Origin: Schwartzia sp. (in: firmicutes)
Lineage (GTDB): Bacteria > Bacillota > Negativicutes > Selenomonadales > Selenomonadaceae
Direction of reading: 5' to 3'
NCBI GenBank assembly: GCA_017444395.1
Contig: JAFSWT010000139.1
Span: 1 to 58,967, forward strand
DNA length: 58,967 nucleotides
The translations under genes were made by a program, and so were the position numbers. Of the stretch, positions 1 through 8,016 are shown piece by piece (the first letter of the stretch is position 1; each line of letters opens with the position of its first letter). The notes beneath the pieces were generated by a model. It was given only the letters and a program-made list of their open reading frames with translations. It was not told where the DNA came from and searched no databases.

Positions 1-48
1 CTTGTAGGTTGTACGGCTTACGAAAATACAAAAAACAGATTGAAGGGG

Positions 49-1257
49 ATGAAACTATTGCTAAAGGCGTTCAAAACGGAGATAGCCCCGACTGAAAAGC
101 AGAAAACGAAAATCATCCGTTCTATTGGTGTGGCGAGATTTCTGTATAACCAGTACATAGCTTATAACCGCCGTCTATACAAGATGTATCAGCGTGGACT
201 GCTTGATGGGAGGCAGAAACATTTTGTTACTGCTAATGATTTCGATAAGTACGTTAATCACAAGTTGAAAAAAGAACTGCCATGGATTGACCAGTGCGGC
301 TCAAAGGCTCGTAAAAAAGCCTTGGTGAATGCTGAACAGGCATTTAAGCGATTTTTCGCTGGCGTATCAGGCTTTCCAAACTTCAAGAAAAAGGTAAATC
401 AGGATGTGAAGCTGTATTTTCCCCAAAATAATAAAGGTGATTGGGCAATATGGCGGCACAAACTGATGATACCGACTCTAAAACAGGTCAGGCTGAAAGA
501 ATTTGGCTATCTGCCTGTAGGAGCTAAGGTGACTAACGGTACTGTCTCTTATATGGCTGGTCGCTTCTATGTATCTGTAATCGTGGACATTGACGAAAAA
601 TCAAGATACAACAAGGATTTGGAATCATGCTATGCCATACAAACAGAAGGTATTGGCATAGACTTGGGTGTGAAAGACCTTGCTATCGTCAGTGATGGCA
701 GAGTTTTCAAGAATATCAATAAAAGTTCGAAGGTCAAACGACTTGAGAAACGACTTTGGAGAGAGCAGAGGCGCCTTAGTCGTAAATATGAGTTCAGAAA
801 AAAGAAAGGTGGTAAGACTGCTACTGCCTCTGCAAACATAGAAAAGCAAAAGTTAAAGGTACAGAAACTTCATCAGCGTATAGCAAGAATCCGCGGGGAC
901 TATGAAAACAAAACTGTCCATGAAGTAGTGAAGCAAAAACCACGCTTTATTACTGTGGAAGATTTGAACGTTAAAGGCATGATGAAGAATCGGCATCTGG
1001 CAAAATCGGTAGCGGCACAGAGGCTCAATCACCTGTTAGCTAAGCTGAAACGCAAGACTGAAATCATAGGCATTGAGCTTCGGGAAGTTGACAGGTTCTA
1101 TCCAAGTTCCAAAACCTGCCATGCTTGCGGGCATATACATAAAGGCCTGAAACTCAAAGACAGAGTGTATGTTTGCCCCGAATGTGGCTATACAGCGAAT
1201 AGGGATTATAATGCTTCGCTGAATTTGCGAGACGCTAAAGAATATCGGGTAGCTTAA
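49..1257 (+). CDS. tnpB: TnpB RNA-guided nuclease of IS200/IS605 family
   Basis: TnpB proteins are compact RuvC nucleases guided by an omega RNA made from the transposon right end. They cut empty donor sites and so help keep the element. All catalytic parts are visible: RuvC-I Asp in GIDLG (about residue 205), RuvC-II Glu in TVEDLN (about 304), a zinc finger with CHAC and CPEC pairs, and RuvC-III Asp in NRDYNAS (about 386). The protein is about 402 residues, normal for the family, and appears intact. The ATG at 49 gives the family's usual N-terminus (MKLLLKAFK); an in-frame TTG at 40 is the alternative. No tnpA partner is present. The nuclease assignment is family knowledge; activity here is inferred from the complete catalytic triad. 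Confidence 0.93.
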   Translation: MKLLLKAFKTEIAPTEKQKTKIIRSIGVARFLYNQYIAYNRRLYKMYQRGLLDGRQKHFVTANDFDKYVNHKLKKELPWIDQCGSKARKKALVNAEQAFKRFFAGVSGFPNFKKKVNQDVKLYFPQNNKGDWAIWRHKLMIPTLKQVRLKEFGYLPVGAKVTNGTVSYMAGRFYVSVIVDIDEKSRYNKDLESCYAIQTEGIGIDLGVKDLAIVSDGRVFKNINKSSKVKRLEKRLWREQRRLSRKYEFRKKKGGKTATASANIEKQKLKVQKLHQRIARIRGDYENKTVHEVVKQKPRFITVEDLNVKGMMKNRHLAKSVAAQRLNHLLAKLKRKTEIIGIELREVDRFYPSSKTCHACGHIHKGLKLKDRVYVCPECGYTANRDYNASLNLRDAKEYRVA

Positions 1258-1404
1258 AAACAAAAGTTCCGATATATGTACCGATGGCTAGTCGGGAATT
1301 TACGCCTTTGGAGTGCTATACAAACGCTAGTAGCTTGCCCTTCGGGACGGCGAGAGCGAGCACAATGAATAAGGAACTTTTCTAAGACATATACACTTTT
1401 GTCT
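1190..1404 (+). ncRNA. Candidate omega RNA (reRNA) of tnpB
   Basis: In characterised tnpB elements the guide scaffold overlaps the 3' end of tnpB and runs to the right end, with the guide taken from the flank. The stretch after the tnpB stop (1258-1404) is non-coding and can fold locally, including a TTCG-capped stem around 1335-1355. The limits given are rough and rest on the family rule, not on a covariance match. Confidence 0.35.
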
Positions 1405-1417
1405 ATGTTTTTAGTAG

Positions 1418-1699
1418 CAGAAGACGGTCAAGGGTTTTGCCGACAAGTTCCGCGCCGCGGGGCTGGCCGAAGCCGCCGACGAGATGGAGATCTTCGCGAA
1501 GCAGGAGGGACATCACGGCGAAATGCTGGAAGCGATGCTGAAGAAGTTCAAGCCCGAGGCGCTGGACGTGGCGGGAAAAAAGATTTACGTCTGCGGTGTC
1601 TGCGGCTACGAATACATCGGCGACCTCGACGCCGCGCCGGAGGACTTCGTCTGTCCCGTCTGCGGCCAGCCGAAAAAGGTTTTCCGGCTGAAAGCGTGA
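1418..1699 (+). pseudogene. Rubrerythrin, C-terminal fragment cut by the IS element
   Basis: The frame opening after the TAG at 1415-1417 encodes about 93 residues. It has a ferritin-like helix with an ExxxKQEGHH pattern (in [14 protein letters not shown]), then a C-terminal rubredoxin domain with CGVCG and CPVCG knuckles, ending at TGA 1697-1699. That is the back half of a rubrerythrin, the peroxide-reducing di-iron protein of anaerobes. The front half, with the other iron ligands, is missing. An in-frame ATG at 1484 could start only a 71-residue rubredoxin-like product with no obvious ribosome site. The neighbouring flavin reductase and rubredoxin genes suggest it once belonged to their oxidative-stress set. 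Confidence 0.75.
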
Positions 1700-1878
1700 T
1701 ACTACTCTCAGTTTGGATTTTTAAATCCTTACTGAGAGTAGTATGATAAGCAGACGCTTGGCGCTTTAGCGCCTTAGCGGTCGCTTATGCAAAGCTGACG
1801 TCAGACGCGCTTTAGCGCGGCTGTAGCGTGCGAAGCACGCGCCTCTCAGATTAAAATTTTAATCTGAGAGTAGTATGA
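1699..1878. repeat. Cluster of nested palindromes with a 15-bp direct repeat
   Basis: A hairpin with 13-bp perfect arms (1699-1711 and 1732-1744) has a second inner stem (GGATTT/AAATCC). Further right are short perfect stems: GGCGC-TTTA-GCGCC, CGCGC-TTTA-GCGCG and GCGTGC-GAA-GCACGC. A perfect 28-bp palindrome follows at 1843-1870. The string CTGAGAGTAGTATGA occurs at 1732-1746 and again at 1864-1878. The first hairpin may end rubrerythrin transcription, but the whole block looks more like a REP/MITE-type unit or a structured leader for the operon starting at 1897. Confidence 0.6.
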
Positions 1879-1896
1879 GAGCGAAAGGAGCTGCGC

Positions 1897-2385
1897 ATGA
1901 ATATACAGGATTTCCCGGCCTGCCCGTTCACGAAGTTCGACAAGGACTGGGCGTTGCTGACGGCCGGAACCCAGGACGATTTCAACAGCATGACGATAAG
2001 CTGGGGCGGCATGGGCACCATCTGGGGCAAGCCCGTGGTCTTTCTCTTTGTCAAACCCGTGCGCTATACGCATGAATTCGTCAGCCGCCACGACGAGATC
2101 ACGGTTTCCTTCTACGACGGGAAATACAAGAAGGCATTGGGCATTTTCGGCTCGAAGTCGGGCCGCGACACCGACAAGCCGAAGGCGGCGGGACTGACGC
2201 CGAAGCCGCTGGCGCAGGGCGTCACCTACGAGGAGGCGAAGGAAACCCTTGTCTGCAGGAAGCTTTATATGCAGCCGATGGACAAAGACGCGATTCCCGA
2301 AGCGTGCCAGGCCTCGTTTTACTCCCTGCCGGGCGAGACACAGTCCCACTCTCTTGTGATTGCCGAGGTATTGGAAATCCAATAA
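1897..2385 (+). CDS. Flavin reductase family protein
   Basis: A small FMN-binding split-barrel protein of 162 residues. Proteins of this family move electrons from NAD(P)H to flavin or to rubredoxin-type partners. The N-terminal half has the family pattern of a Ser/Thr-rich turn after the first strands (DDFNSMTISWGGMGTIWGKP), which binds flavin phosphate, followed by VVFLFVKPVRYTHEF. It has a good ribosome site (AAAGGAG) and is 12 bases from the beta-lactamase-fold/rubredoxin gene, so the two are likely cotranscribed and may be electron-transfer partners. Cytosolic; no signal peptide. The physiological substrate is not visible. Confidence 0.85.
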   Translation: MNIQDFPACPFTKFDKDWALLTAGTQDDFNSMTISWGGMGTIWGKPVVFLFVKPVRYTHEFVSRHDEITVSFYDGKYKKALGIFGSKSGRDTDKPKAAGLTPKPLAQGVTYEEAKETLVCRKLYMQPMDKDAIPEACQASFYSLPGETQSHSLVIAEVLEIQ

Positions 2386-2397
2386 GGAGGATTCGCT

Positions 2398-3354
2398 ATG
2401 CAAATCAAGGCCGTAAAATTCAATGAAAACGGATTCATGACGCAGCCCTTCGCCTTTGGCGGCGAAGAGGGCATGGAGAAATTCGACGCAACGGTGCGCT
2501 ACCGCTCCTGCCTGCAAAACTATGTCATCGACACGGGCAGCGAAGTCATCCTCGTGGATACGGGACTTCCCAAAGAATTTCCCGGCATGGTGGTGGACGA
2601 GAAAACGCAGATTTACGTCGGAAGCCCCATCAAGGACTATATGTCCGCCTTGGCGGATCTGGGCTACCGGCCGGAGCAGGTGTCGAAAATCCTTGTCACC
2701 CACAAGCACGAGGATCACACCGGCGAGCTCCGGAGCTTTCCCAACGCGAAAATCTACATCGGGCCGGAGGATGCCGACGCCCTGAAGCTGGCGGGAGAAA
2801 ACATCGTCCGCGCCGAATACAAGGATGGCCCTTACCACAATTTCCCGGAGGCGCAGAAAATCGCCGAAGGTGTCTGGTACATCAAGGCCAAGGGCCACAC
2901 CAACGGCAACAGCATCATCATCGCGGAAGCTGACGGACTTTTCTATATGTTCCACGGCGATGTGACCTATACCGACGAGGCGCTTTACGCCAACAAGCTC
3001 TCCGTCGTCTTCGAGGACAAAGCGGCGGCGCGGGAGACGCTGGACCGCGTGCGGGCGTTTGTCAGAAACAATCCCACGGTCTATTGCTCCACCCACACGC
3101 CGCTGGGCTATGAAAATCTGGCGGCAAAGAAGACGGTTGATCTCGACAACCCGCCGAAACCCATCCCACCCGGAGAAATCAAATCCGGCCAAGCTACGGG
3201 CAAATATGTCTGCTCCATTTGCGGACAAGTGTATGACCCGGCTATCGGCGACCCGGAGCACGGCATCCCTGCGGGCACGGCCTTCGAGGACTTGCCCGCC
3301 GATTGGAAATGTCCGCGCTGCAAGCAGGGCAAGGACAAGTTCAATAAGGCATAA
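2398..3354 (+). CDS. Metallo-beta-lactamase-fold hydrolase fused to C-terminal rubredoxin
   Basis: Residues about 1-260 form a metallo-beta-lactamase fold with the metal motif HKHEDH (close to the classical HxHxDH), a later His in the GHTNGNS loop and an Asp in FHGDV. Residues about 268-318 are a complete rubredoxin with CSICG and CPRC iron ligands. Flavo-diiron oxygen reductases also use a beta-lactamase fold, but here the flavodoxin domain is absent and rubredoxin is attached directly. The adjacent flavin reductase could supply electrons. I infer an oxygen, peroxide or NO detoxification role. The fold and rubredoxin are certain; the reaction is not. A hydrolase that only carries a redox tail is the alternative. 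Confidence 0.85.
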   Translation: MQIKAVKFNENGFMTQPFAFGGEEGMEKFDATVRYRSCLQNYVIDTGSEVILVDTGLPKEFPGMVVDEKTQIYVGSPIKDYMSALADLGYRPEQVSKILVTHKHEDHTGELRSFPNAKIYIGPEDADALKLAGENIVRAEYKDGPYHNFPEAQKIAEGVWYIKAKGHTNGNSIIIAEADGLFYMFHGDVTYTDEALYANKLSVVFEDKAAARETLDRVRAFVRNNPTVYCSTHTPLGYENLAAKKTVDLDNPPKPIPPGEIKSGQATGKYVCSICGQVYDPAIGDPEHGIPAGTAFEDLPADWKCPRCKQGKDKFNKA

Positions 3355-3368
3355 GGGAGCGATTCCTC

Positions 3369-3698
3369 ATGGGAAAGTTTTTCGCTGACATCATTGATAA
3401 GGTGCCCAGCCGGGACTACGGCATCGAGGGACTGACTGTCCATGTCGATCACACCTCAACCGGTACGGTCTATTTCGTCAGCGCGGAGAAGGAAGTGCCG
3501 TTCCCGGAGCACGCCCACGCCGCCCAATGGACCATCGTGGTCAGCGGCGAGTGCCGCTTCACGGCAAACGGAAAGACCAGGACCTACAAGGCGGGCGAAA
3601 CGTATTTCATCCCCGCGGGACTGAAACATCAAATCACGCTCGGCGCGGGCTATTCGGAAGTGGACTATGTGGACGACCCGCGGGACGGGGAAATCTGA
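3369..3698 (+). CDS. Cupin-domain protein
   Basis: A single-domain cupin of 109 residues. The first cupin motif is seen as the EHAHAAQWTIVVSGE stretch with closely spaced His, and the second as AGETYFIPAGLKHQI. These supply the usual metal site of two or three His plus Glu. It lies 14 bases after the rubredoxin fusion gene and 14 bases before the next gene, in one operon. Small cupins in such operons may be metal-binding enzymes or sensors; no substrate can be read from the sequence. Confidence 0.85.
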   Translation: MGKFFADIIDKVPSRDYGIEGLTVHVDHTSTGTVYFVSAEKEVPFPEHAHAAQWTIVVSGECRFTANGKTRTYKAGETYFIPAGLKHQITLGAGYSEVDYVDDPRDGEI

Positions 3699-3712
3699 TA
3701 GGAGGAGCGCCA

Positions 3713-4087
3713 ATGAACGACGAAGAAATCATCCGCGCGTTTCATGCGATGTGGGACGGTTTTCCCGAGCCCATCATGCTCATCAAGAAGAGCCGGGACA
3801 TCATCGCCGTGAACACGAAGGGAGAAACCTTCGGCCTGAAAGCGGGGATGAAGTGCTCGTCCTACGGCAAGCCGGAACAGCACAAGGGCTGCCGCTGCAA
3901 CGAGGCGGCGGACGAGAAGAAGACCATCGCCATCACCTATCCGGGGCCGTTCGGCAAGGACTGCTACGGCTACTGGATTCCGCTGCCGGAGAAGCCGGAG
4001 TGGATTCTCCATTTCAGTGTGGGCATAACCATGCAATATGAGGAAGCGAAAAATGTATCCGTAACAAAGGATATTGCGAATGGCTGA
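3713..4087 (+). CDS. Small PAS-like protein with conserved cysteines
   Basis: A 124-residue protein starting at the ATG after GGAGGAG. An in-frame extension upstream overlaps the cupin gene and is rejected. The N-terminal FPEPIMLIKKSRDIIAVN resembles the start of a PAS domain. The middle has three Cys in GMKCSS...HKGCRCN, and the chain ends with strands GYWIPLP and WILHFSVGI. PAS folds bind cofactors or sense redox; the Cys cluster may bind a metal or respond to oxidation. There is no attached output domain. It overlaps the transporter gene by 8 bases. The PAS assignment is by pattern only. Confidence 0.6.
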   Translation: MNDEEIIRAFHAMWDGFPEPIMLIKKSRDIIAVNTKGETFGLKAGMKCSSYGKPEQHKGCRCNEAADEKKTIAITYPGPFGKDCYGYWIPLPEKPEWILHFSVGITMQYEEAKNVSVTKDIANG

Positions 4088-5225
4088 CATGGAAAACAAC
4101 GAACCGGCAGCGCTTTCGGAGCGTAGCCGCAACCAGATCATCATCCGCACCAGCGTCATCGGCATCCTGGCGAATGTCCTGCTGGCGGCGGCAAAGGCGG
4201 CGATTGGACTCGCGGCAAACTCCATCGCGGTGATTCTCGACGCCGTGAATAACCTTTCCGACGCGCTTTCCTCGATTGTCACCATCCTCGGCGCGAAATT
4301 GGCAGGGAAGCGGCCGGACAAGCAACATCCGCTGGGATACGGGCGCATCGAGTACCTGAGTGCGATGATTGTCGCCGGCCTCGTGCTTTACGCCGGCATC
4401 ACATCTCTGGTGGAATCGGTGAAGAAAATCATCGATCCGGAGACACCGGATTACAGCATGACGGCATTGCTCGTGATTGCCGTCGCCGTCGTCGTGAAAA
4501 TCCTTCTGGGCCGCTATGTGAAGGCGCAGGGCGAAAAGGCGAACTCCGGGGCGCTGGTTGCCTCCGGTGCGGACGCTTCCTTTGACGCGGTTCTGTCCCT
4601 TTCTGTTCTCGCCTCGGCGCTCTTTTTCATCTATACGGGCATTTCCCTCGAAGCCTATGTGGGCGCCATCATTTCCGGCTTCATCAACAAGGCAGGCATT
4701 GACATGATGAAGGAGACGCTGGACGACATTCTCGGCGTGCGTCTGGACAAGGATTTGTCGCGCCGCATCAAGGTGCTCATCAACGAGGAGCCGGCGGTGC
4801 GTGGCGCTTACGATCTTGTCCTGCACAACTACGGGCCGGACACGAACCTCGCCTCGGTTCATCTGGAGCTCCCCGACACCATGACAGTCAAAGAGGTTGA
4901 CAGCCTGACCCGGAAATTGGAAGCGAAGGTCAAGAAAGCTACCGGCGTCTTTCTCGTCGGCGTCGGCGTGTATTCCCATAATACCGGAGACGGCGAAGCC
5001 GCGAAAATGCAAAGCGATGTCCGGGAAATCGTGATGGCGCACGAATGGGCATTGCAATTCCACGGATTCTATCTGGACGAAGAAAAGAAGGCGATTCGCT
5101 GCGATGTGGTGATGAGTTTTGACATCCCCCACGAGGAAGGGGCGCGCCGGTTGCGCGAGGAAATCAGCGCGGCTTATCCCGAATATGAAGTCCTCGTTGC
5201 GCCGGATGTGGATATCTCCGATTAA
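4080..5225 (+). CDS. Cation diffusion facilitator (CDF) metal exporter
   Basis: A proton-coupled divalent metal exporter of the inner membrane. Residues about 20-215 contain six predicted membrane helices. The transport site residues fit the family: a DAVNNLSD motif in TM2 and an Asp pair in GADASFDAV of TM5. A long cytosolic domain follows (about 215-381). The start at 4080 has AAAGGA eight bases upstream. DAVNNLSD-type members often move Mn or Fe, but the metal cannot be set from sequence. It ends the redox operon starting at 1897, which suggests that metal efflux is induced together with oxidative-stress genes. Confidence 0.9.
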   Translation: MADMENNEPAALSERSRNQIIIRTSVIGILANVLLAAAKAAIGLAANSIAVILDAVNNLSDALSSIVTILGAKLAGKRPDKQHPLGYGRIEYLSAMIVAGLVLYAGITSLVESVKKIIDPETPDYSMTALLVIAVAVVVKILLGRYVKAQGEKANSGALVASGADASFDAVLSLSVLASALFFIYTGISLEAYVGAIISGFINKAGIDMMKETLDDILGVRLDKDLSRRIKVLINEEPAVRGAYDLVLHNYGPDTNLASVHLELPDTMTVKEVDSLTRKLEAKVKKATGVFLVGVGVYSHNTGDGEAAKMQSDVREIVMAHEWALQFHGFYLDEEKKAIRCDVVMSFDIPHEEGARRLREEISAAYPEYEVLVAPDVDISD

Positions 5226-5233
5226 AACGAATC

Positions 5234-5281
5234 AAAAACGCCCTGTGGCTTTCGCTTCCCCCAGCCCCACCGGGCGTTTTT
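5234..5281 (+). terminator. Rho-independent terminator after the CDF gene
   Basis: AAAAACGCCC pairs with GGGCGTTTTT across a loop of about 28 bases, just after the stop codon at 5225. Confidence 0.75.
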
Positions 5282-5357
5282 CGTTTGCCGCAGCCAAAAC
5301 AGATTGCTTATATTTGCTTCAAAACGCCCAAAAACTGGTATAAAACCACCATAGATG

Positions 5358-5366
5358 TGATATAAT
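5358..5366 (+). promoter_or_regulatory. Extended -10 promoter for the 5407 gene
   Basis: TGATATAAT is a perfect -10 hexamer with the extended TGn element, 41 bases before the gene start. The -35 region is weak, as is common with extended -10 promoters. Confidence 0.6.
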
Positions 5367-5406
5367 TAACGAAGAATAACTCCGATTATTTTCTGAAAGG
5401 TGCATT

Positions 5407-6087
5407 ATGGCAAAGCGAATCAAATCCATGGCGGACATCGAGTCCCTGGTGGAGGAAATCGGCTTCCTCCCCTTCTTCTCCGGCGGGATTCCGGGCTTTT
5501 CCCTGGAGGAACGCATTGACGCGAATCACTGGTTCACGGGCTTTGACGGCGCGTGGGACGCCTGGGAGTGGAAAGGCCCCATTGCCCGGAACAAGCGATG
5601 CGTCTATGGCAAGCTGTTCAACCGCAAAGCCGGTTTCGTGAGCCGGCAATGGTATCCCGACCTCGCGAACTGGCGGCGGGACGGCTACGACTTCGACGCC
5701 CTCTACGACGACGGCAAGGCAGCGCATGACGATAAGCTGGTCTATGACATGGTTGACCAGCGGGAGGACGCCGTGCTGTCAAAGGAACTCAAGAAGATGG
5801 GGGACTTTCGGAAGGGCGGGAAGAAGGGCTTCGACACCATCATCACGCGATTGCAGATGGAATGTTACCTCGTCGTGGCCGATTTCACCTACATGACAGA
5901 CAAGCAGGGCCATCCCTACGGCTGGGGCGTGGCGAGATACACGACGCCGGAGAAATACTATGGCGCGTCCTTCACGGACGTGGTGTACCAACGGACGCCG
6001 GAAGCGTCGAAAGAACGGTTGCTCGGCCATTTCCGGAATATACTGCCGAAAGCGACGGAAAAGCAGCTTTTGAAACTGCTGGGATAG
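5407..6087 (+). CDS. AlkZ-related protein of unknown function
   Basis: A 226-residue cytosolic protein without Cys clusters or membrane segments. Its pattern is SLVEEIGFLPFF near the start, then DAWEWKGP, KAGFVSRQWYPDLANWRRDGYD and a C-terminal GHPYGWGVARYTTPEKYYG. From memory it resembles a family labelled AlkZ-related (distant kin of HTH DNA glycosylases) that is common in gut Firmicutes and Bacteroides. The motif for glycosylase activity cannot be confirmed. It stands alone behind its own promoter after a terminator, so context says little. Confidence 0.55.
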   Translation: MAKRIKSMADIESLVEEIGFLPFFSGGIPGFSLEERIDANHWFTGFDGAWDAWEWKGPIARNKRCVYGKLFNRKAGFVSRQWYPDLANWRRDGYDFDALYDDGKAAHDDKLVYDMVDQREDAVLSKELKKMGDFRKGGKKGFDTIITRLQMECYLVVADFTYMTDKQGHPYGWGVARYTTPEKYYGASFTDVVYQRTPEASKERLLGHFRNILPKATEKQLLKLLG

Positions 6088-6179
6088 CTGTCTTTTCAGT
6101 GTATTGGCTTCACGCTTTCCTGCGGGAAAGTTTCGAAGATAGTCGTGATAAAATGAGAATGAATGAGGGAGGAATGATT

Positions 6180-6752
6180 GTGAAGAAGGATTTAGGTGTA
6201 CACCCGTTTCTGTATCCCATGCCGGTGCTGATGATTGCCACCTACGGCGAGAATGATGTGGTCGATGTGATGAACATGGCCTGGGGCGGCATCTGCGGGG
6301 AGAACATGGTCGCCCTCAACATCGGCGAGGACCACAAGACCACGGCGAACATCAAAAAACGCCAGGCATTCACCCTGAGCATCGCCGACATCCCCCATCT
6401 GGCGGAATCGGACTTCTTTGGCATTGCCAGCGGCAACAAGATGCCGGACAAGTTCGCCCGCTCCGGGATGCACGCCGTGAAGAGCAATCGCGTGGACGCC
6501 CCCGTCATCGAGGAATACCCGCTGACCCTGGAGTGCAAGGTCGTGGAGATGGGGCCATGCGTCAGCGGCTACCGCGTCGTCGGCGAGATTGTGGGCGTGC
6601 TGGCCGAGGAGAATGTGCTTGACGACAAGGGCAAGGTGATTCCCACGAAGCTCAACGCCTTCGCCTTTGACCAGTTCCAGAACGGTTACTACGCTCTGGG
6701 GGAAAAGGTCGGACAGGCCTGGAACGCCGGCGTGAAGTTCATGAAGGGGTAA
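6180..6752 (+). CDS. Flavin reductase family protein
   Basis: A 190-residue FMN-binding split-barrel protein, longer than the one at 1897. The flavin-binding segment is DVMNMAWGGICGENMVALNIG, followed by HKTTANIKKRQAFTLSIAD. The C-terminal half has the dimer strands (LECKVVEMGPCVSGYRVVGEIVGV) usual in this family. Start choice: GTG at 6180 is six bases after GAGGGAGGA; an ATG at 6174 is in frame but too close to the ribosome site. Cytosolic. A strong bidirectional terminator follows at 6938. Substrate unknown; flavodoxins and iron-sulfur flavoproteins encoded nearby are plausible electron partners. Confidence 0.85.
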   Translation: MKKDLGVHPFLYPMPVLMIATYGENDVVDVMNMAWGGICGENMVALNIGEDHKTTANIKKRQAFTLSIADIPHLAESDFFGIASGNKMPDKFARSGMHAVKSNRVDAPVIEEYPLTLECKVVEMGPCVSGYRVVGEIVGVLAEENVLDDKGKVIPTKLNAFAFDQFQNGYYALGEKVGQAWNAGVKFMKG

Positions 6753-7070
6753 ATACTGGTTTTTTCTTTCCCCGTCTGTCGGACACCCCGGATTCTGAAA
6801 TCCCGCGAACATGAAGCACCGTGGTTTTCTATGCCGGATATGGTCAGGCGGGTTTCGACCTCTGCAACACGGCAGCCGGATGATGCCTTCCTGTCCGGAT
6901 GAAGAGCATTGCGGAAGGACGGCTCCGGGCAAATAACAAAAGCGTCTGCCTTGTGCGTATCGGCACAGCGCAGACGCTTTTTTCGTGAAAGCACACACTG
7001 CTATACACCCACAGGCAACTATGGGCAGGAAGGGTTTGCAATATAGCTCATCCTTTCCCTTTTCACGCCT
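6753..7070. other. Gene-free stretch with one terminator
   Basis: About 320 bases with no convincing coding frame. Open frames on the minus strand lack ribosome sites and resemble nothing I recognise. The only clear structure is the hairpin at 6938-6984. Confidence 0.6.
6938..6984. terminator. Bidirectional terminator between flavin reductase and lysR
   Basis: AGCGTCTGC pairs with GCAGACGCT; the stem is preceded by AAAA and followed by a run of T, so it can end transcription on both strands. Confidence 0.8.
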
Positions 7071-7106
7071 ATGATGTTTGAAAAGCATCATGGATTCTGC
7101 TACACT
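7071..7106 (+). promoter_or_regulatory. lysR promoter with overlapping operator
   Basis: TTGAAA (7078-7083) and TACACT (7101-7106) are separated by exactly 17 bases. A dyad with arms ATGATG and CATCAT (7071-7091) covers the -35 box. A related dyad lies in front of the next gene. Position over the -35 fits autorepression by the LysR protein. Confidence 0.65.
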
Positions 7107-7126
7107 GGTTGCGGGAGGGATAAAAT

Positions 7127-8011
7127 ATGGAGCTTCGCGTGCTCAACTACTTTTTGGCGGTGGCCAAAAACGAAAACATCACCAAAGCGGCGGAGGAACT
7201 GAACCTGACGCAGCCGACGCTGTCCCGGCAGATTGCCGAACTGGAGGAGGAGCTCGGGGCGGCGCTTTTGGTGCGCGGCAAGCGACGGACGCAACTCACG
7301 GAAGCGGGATTGTTTCTGAAAATACGGGCGGAGGAAATCACGTCCCTGGCGAACAAGACCGTGGAACAATTCGCCCACGCGGACGAGATGGTGGAAGGGG
7401 ATGTCTATATCGGCTGCGGTGAGACGGAAGGCATGCGGGAAGTAGCGCGGGCCATCGCGCCATTGCACCGCTCCTGTCCCCGCCTCCGCGTCCACCTGAC
7501 CAGCGGCAACGAGGAGTTGGTGACCGACCAACTGCAAAAAGGCATTCTGGATTTTGGGCTACTGTGCTGTTCCGCCCCACCCGTGGAATATACATACCGG
7601 CAGATTGCCCATGAGGACGTCTGGGGACTATATCTCCAGCAGTCAAATCCTCTGGCGCAAAAGGCGGGCATCTCTGCCGCCGACTTGATGAAGGAGCCGC
7701 TGATCGTATCGAGACAGGCGATGGCGGCGAAGGATTTTGACCATTGGCTGGGCAGGCGGGCCGAGGAACTGCGGGTTGTGTCCACTTACAATCTGGTGTT
7801 CAACTCCAGGTTCTTTGTCGAGCAAGGCTTCGGCAGTATCCTGAGCTTTGCCGGTCTCATAGCGGTGGAAAGCCAGAGCCGGACAGGGCTCTTGTTCCGT
7901 CCGCTCGTGCCGGAACTTCGCTCCCGCAACTATCTGATATGGAAGAAGGGCCAGGTTTTCTCCCGGGCCGGGCGTCTGGTCATGGCCTGTTTTAACGCCG
8001 CTTTTTCGTAA
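7127..8011 (+). CDS. LysR-family transcriptional regulator
   Basis: A 294-residue LysR protein. Residues 1-60 form the winged helix-turn-helix (NITKAAEELNLTQPTLSRQI is the recognition region), followed by a linker helix and a periplasmic-binding-protein-like effector domain (about 90-290). Effector unknown. Similar dyads lie over its own -35 box and about 65 bases upstream of the predicted start of transcription of the hydrolase-SDR operon. I infer that it represses itself and activates that operon. Family assignment is firm. Confidence 0.93.
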   Translation: MELRVLNYFLAVAKNENITKAAEELNLTQPTLSRQIAELEEELGAALLVRGKRRTQLTEAGLFLKIRAEEITSLANKTVEQFAHADEMVEGDVYIGCGETEGMREVARAIAPLHRSCPRLRVHLTSGNEELVTDQLQKGILDFGLLCCSAPPVEYTYRQIAHEDVWGLYLQQSNPLAQKAGISAADLMKEPLIVSRQAMAAKDFDHWLGRRAEELRVVSTYNLVFNSRFFVEQGFGSILSFAGLIAVESQSRTGLLFRPLVPELRSRNYLIWKKGQVFSRAGRLVMACFNAAFS

Positions 8012-8016
8012 AGTTC

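Larger units (their letters stand above)
1..1417 (+). mobile_element. IS200/IS605-type element carrying tnpB only, inserted in a rubrerythrin gene
   Basis: A tnpB gene is flanked by AT-rich non-coding ends, with no tnpA transposase in view. Base composition is clearly richer in A+T than the genes to the right, which fits an acquired element. The left end is at or before base 1 and cannot be placed. The right end lies between about 1404 and 1420, because rubrerythrin codons become readable just after an in-frame TAG at 1415-1417. A small hairpin (AGACA at 1385-1389, TGTCT at 1400-1404) sits near the right end, where this family places its subterminal hairpin. The element cannot move by itself unless a TnpA acts in trans. 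Confidence 0.7.
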
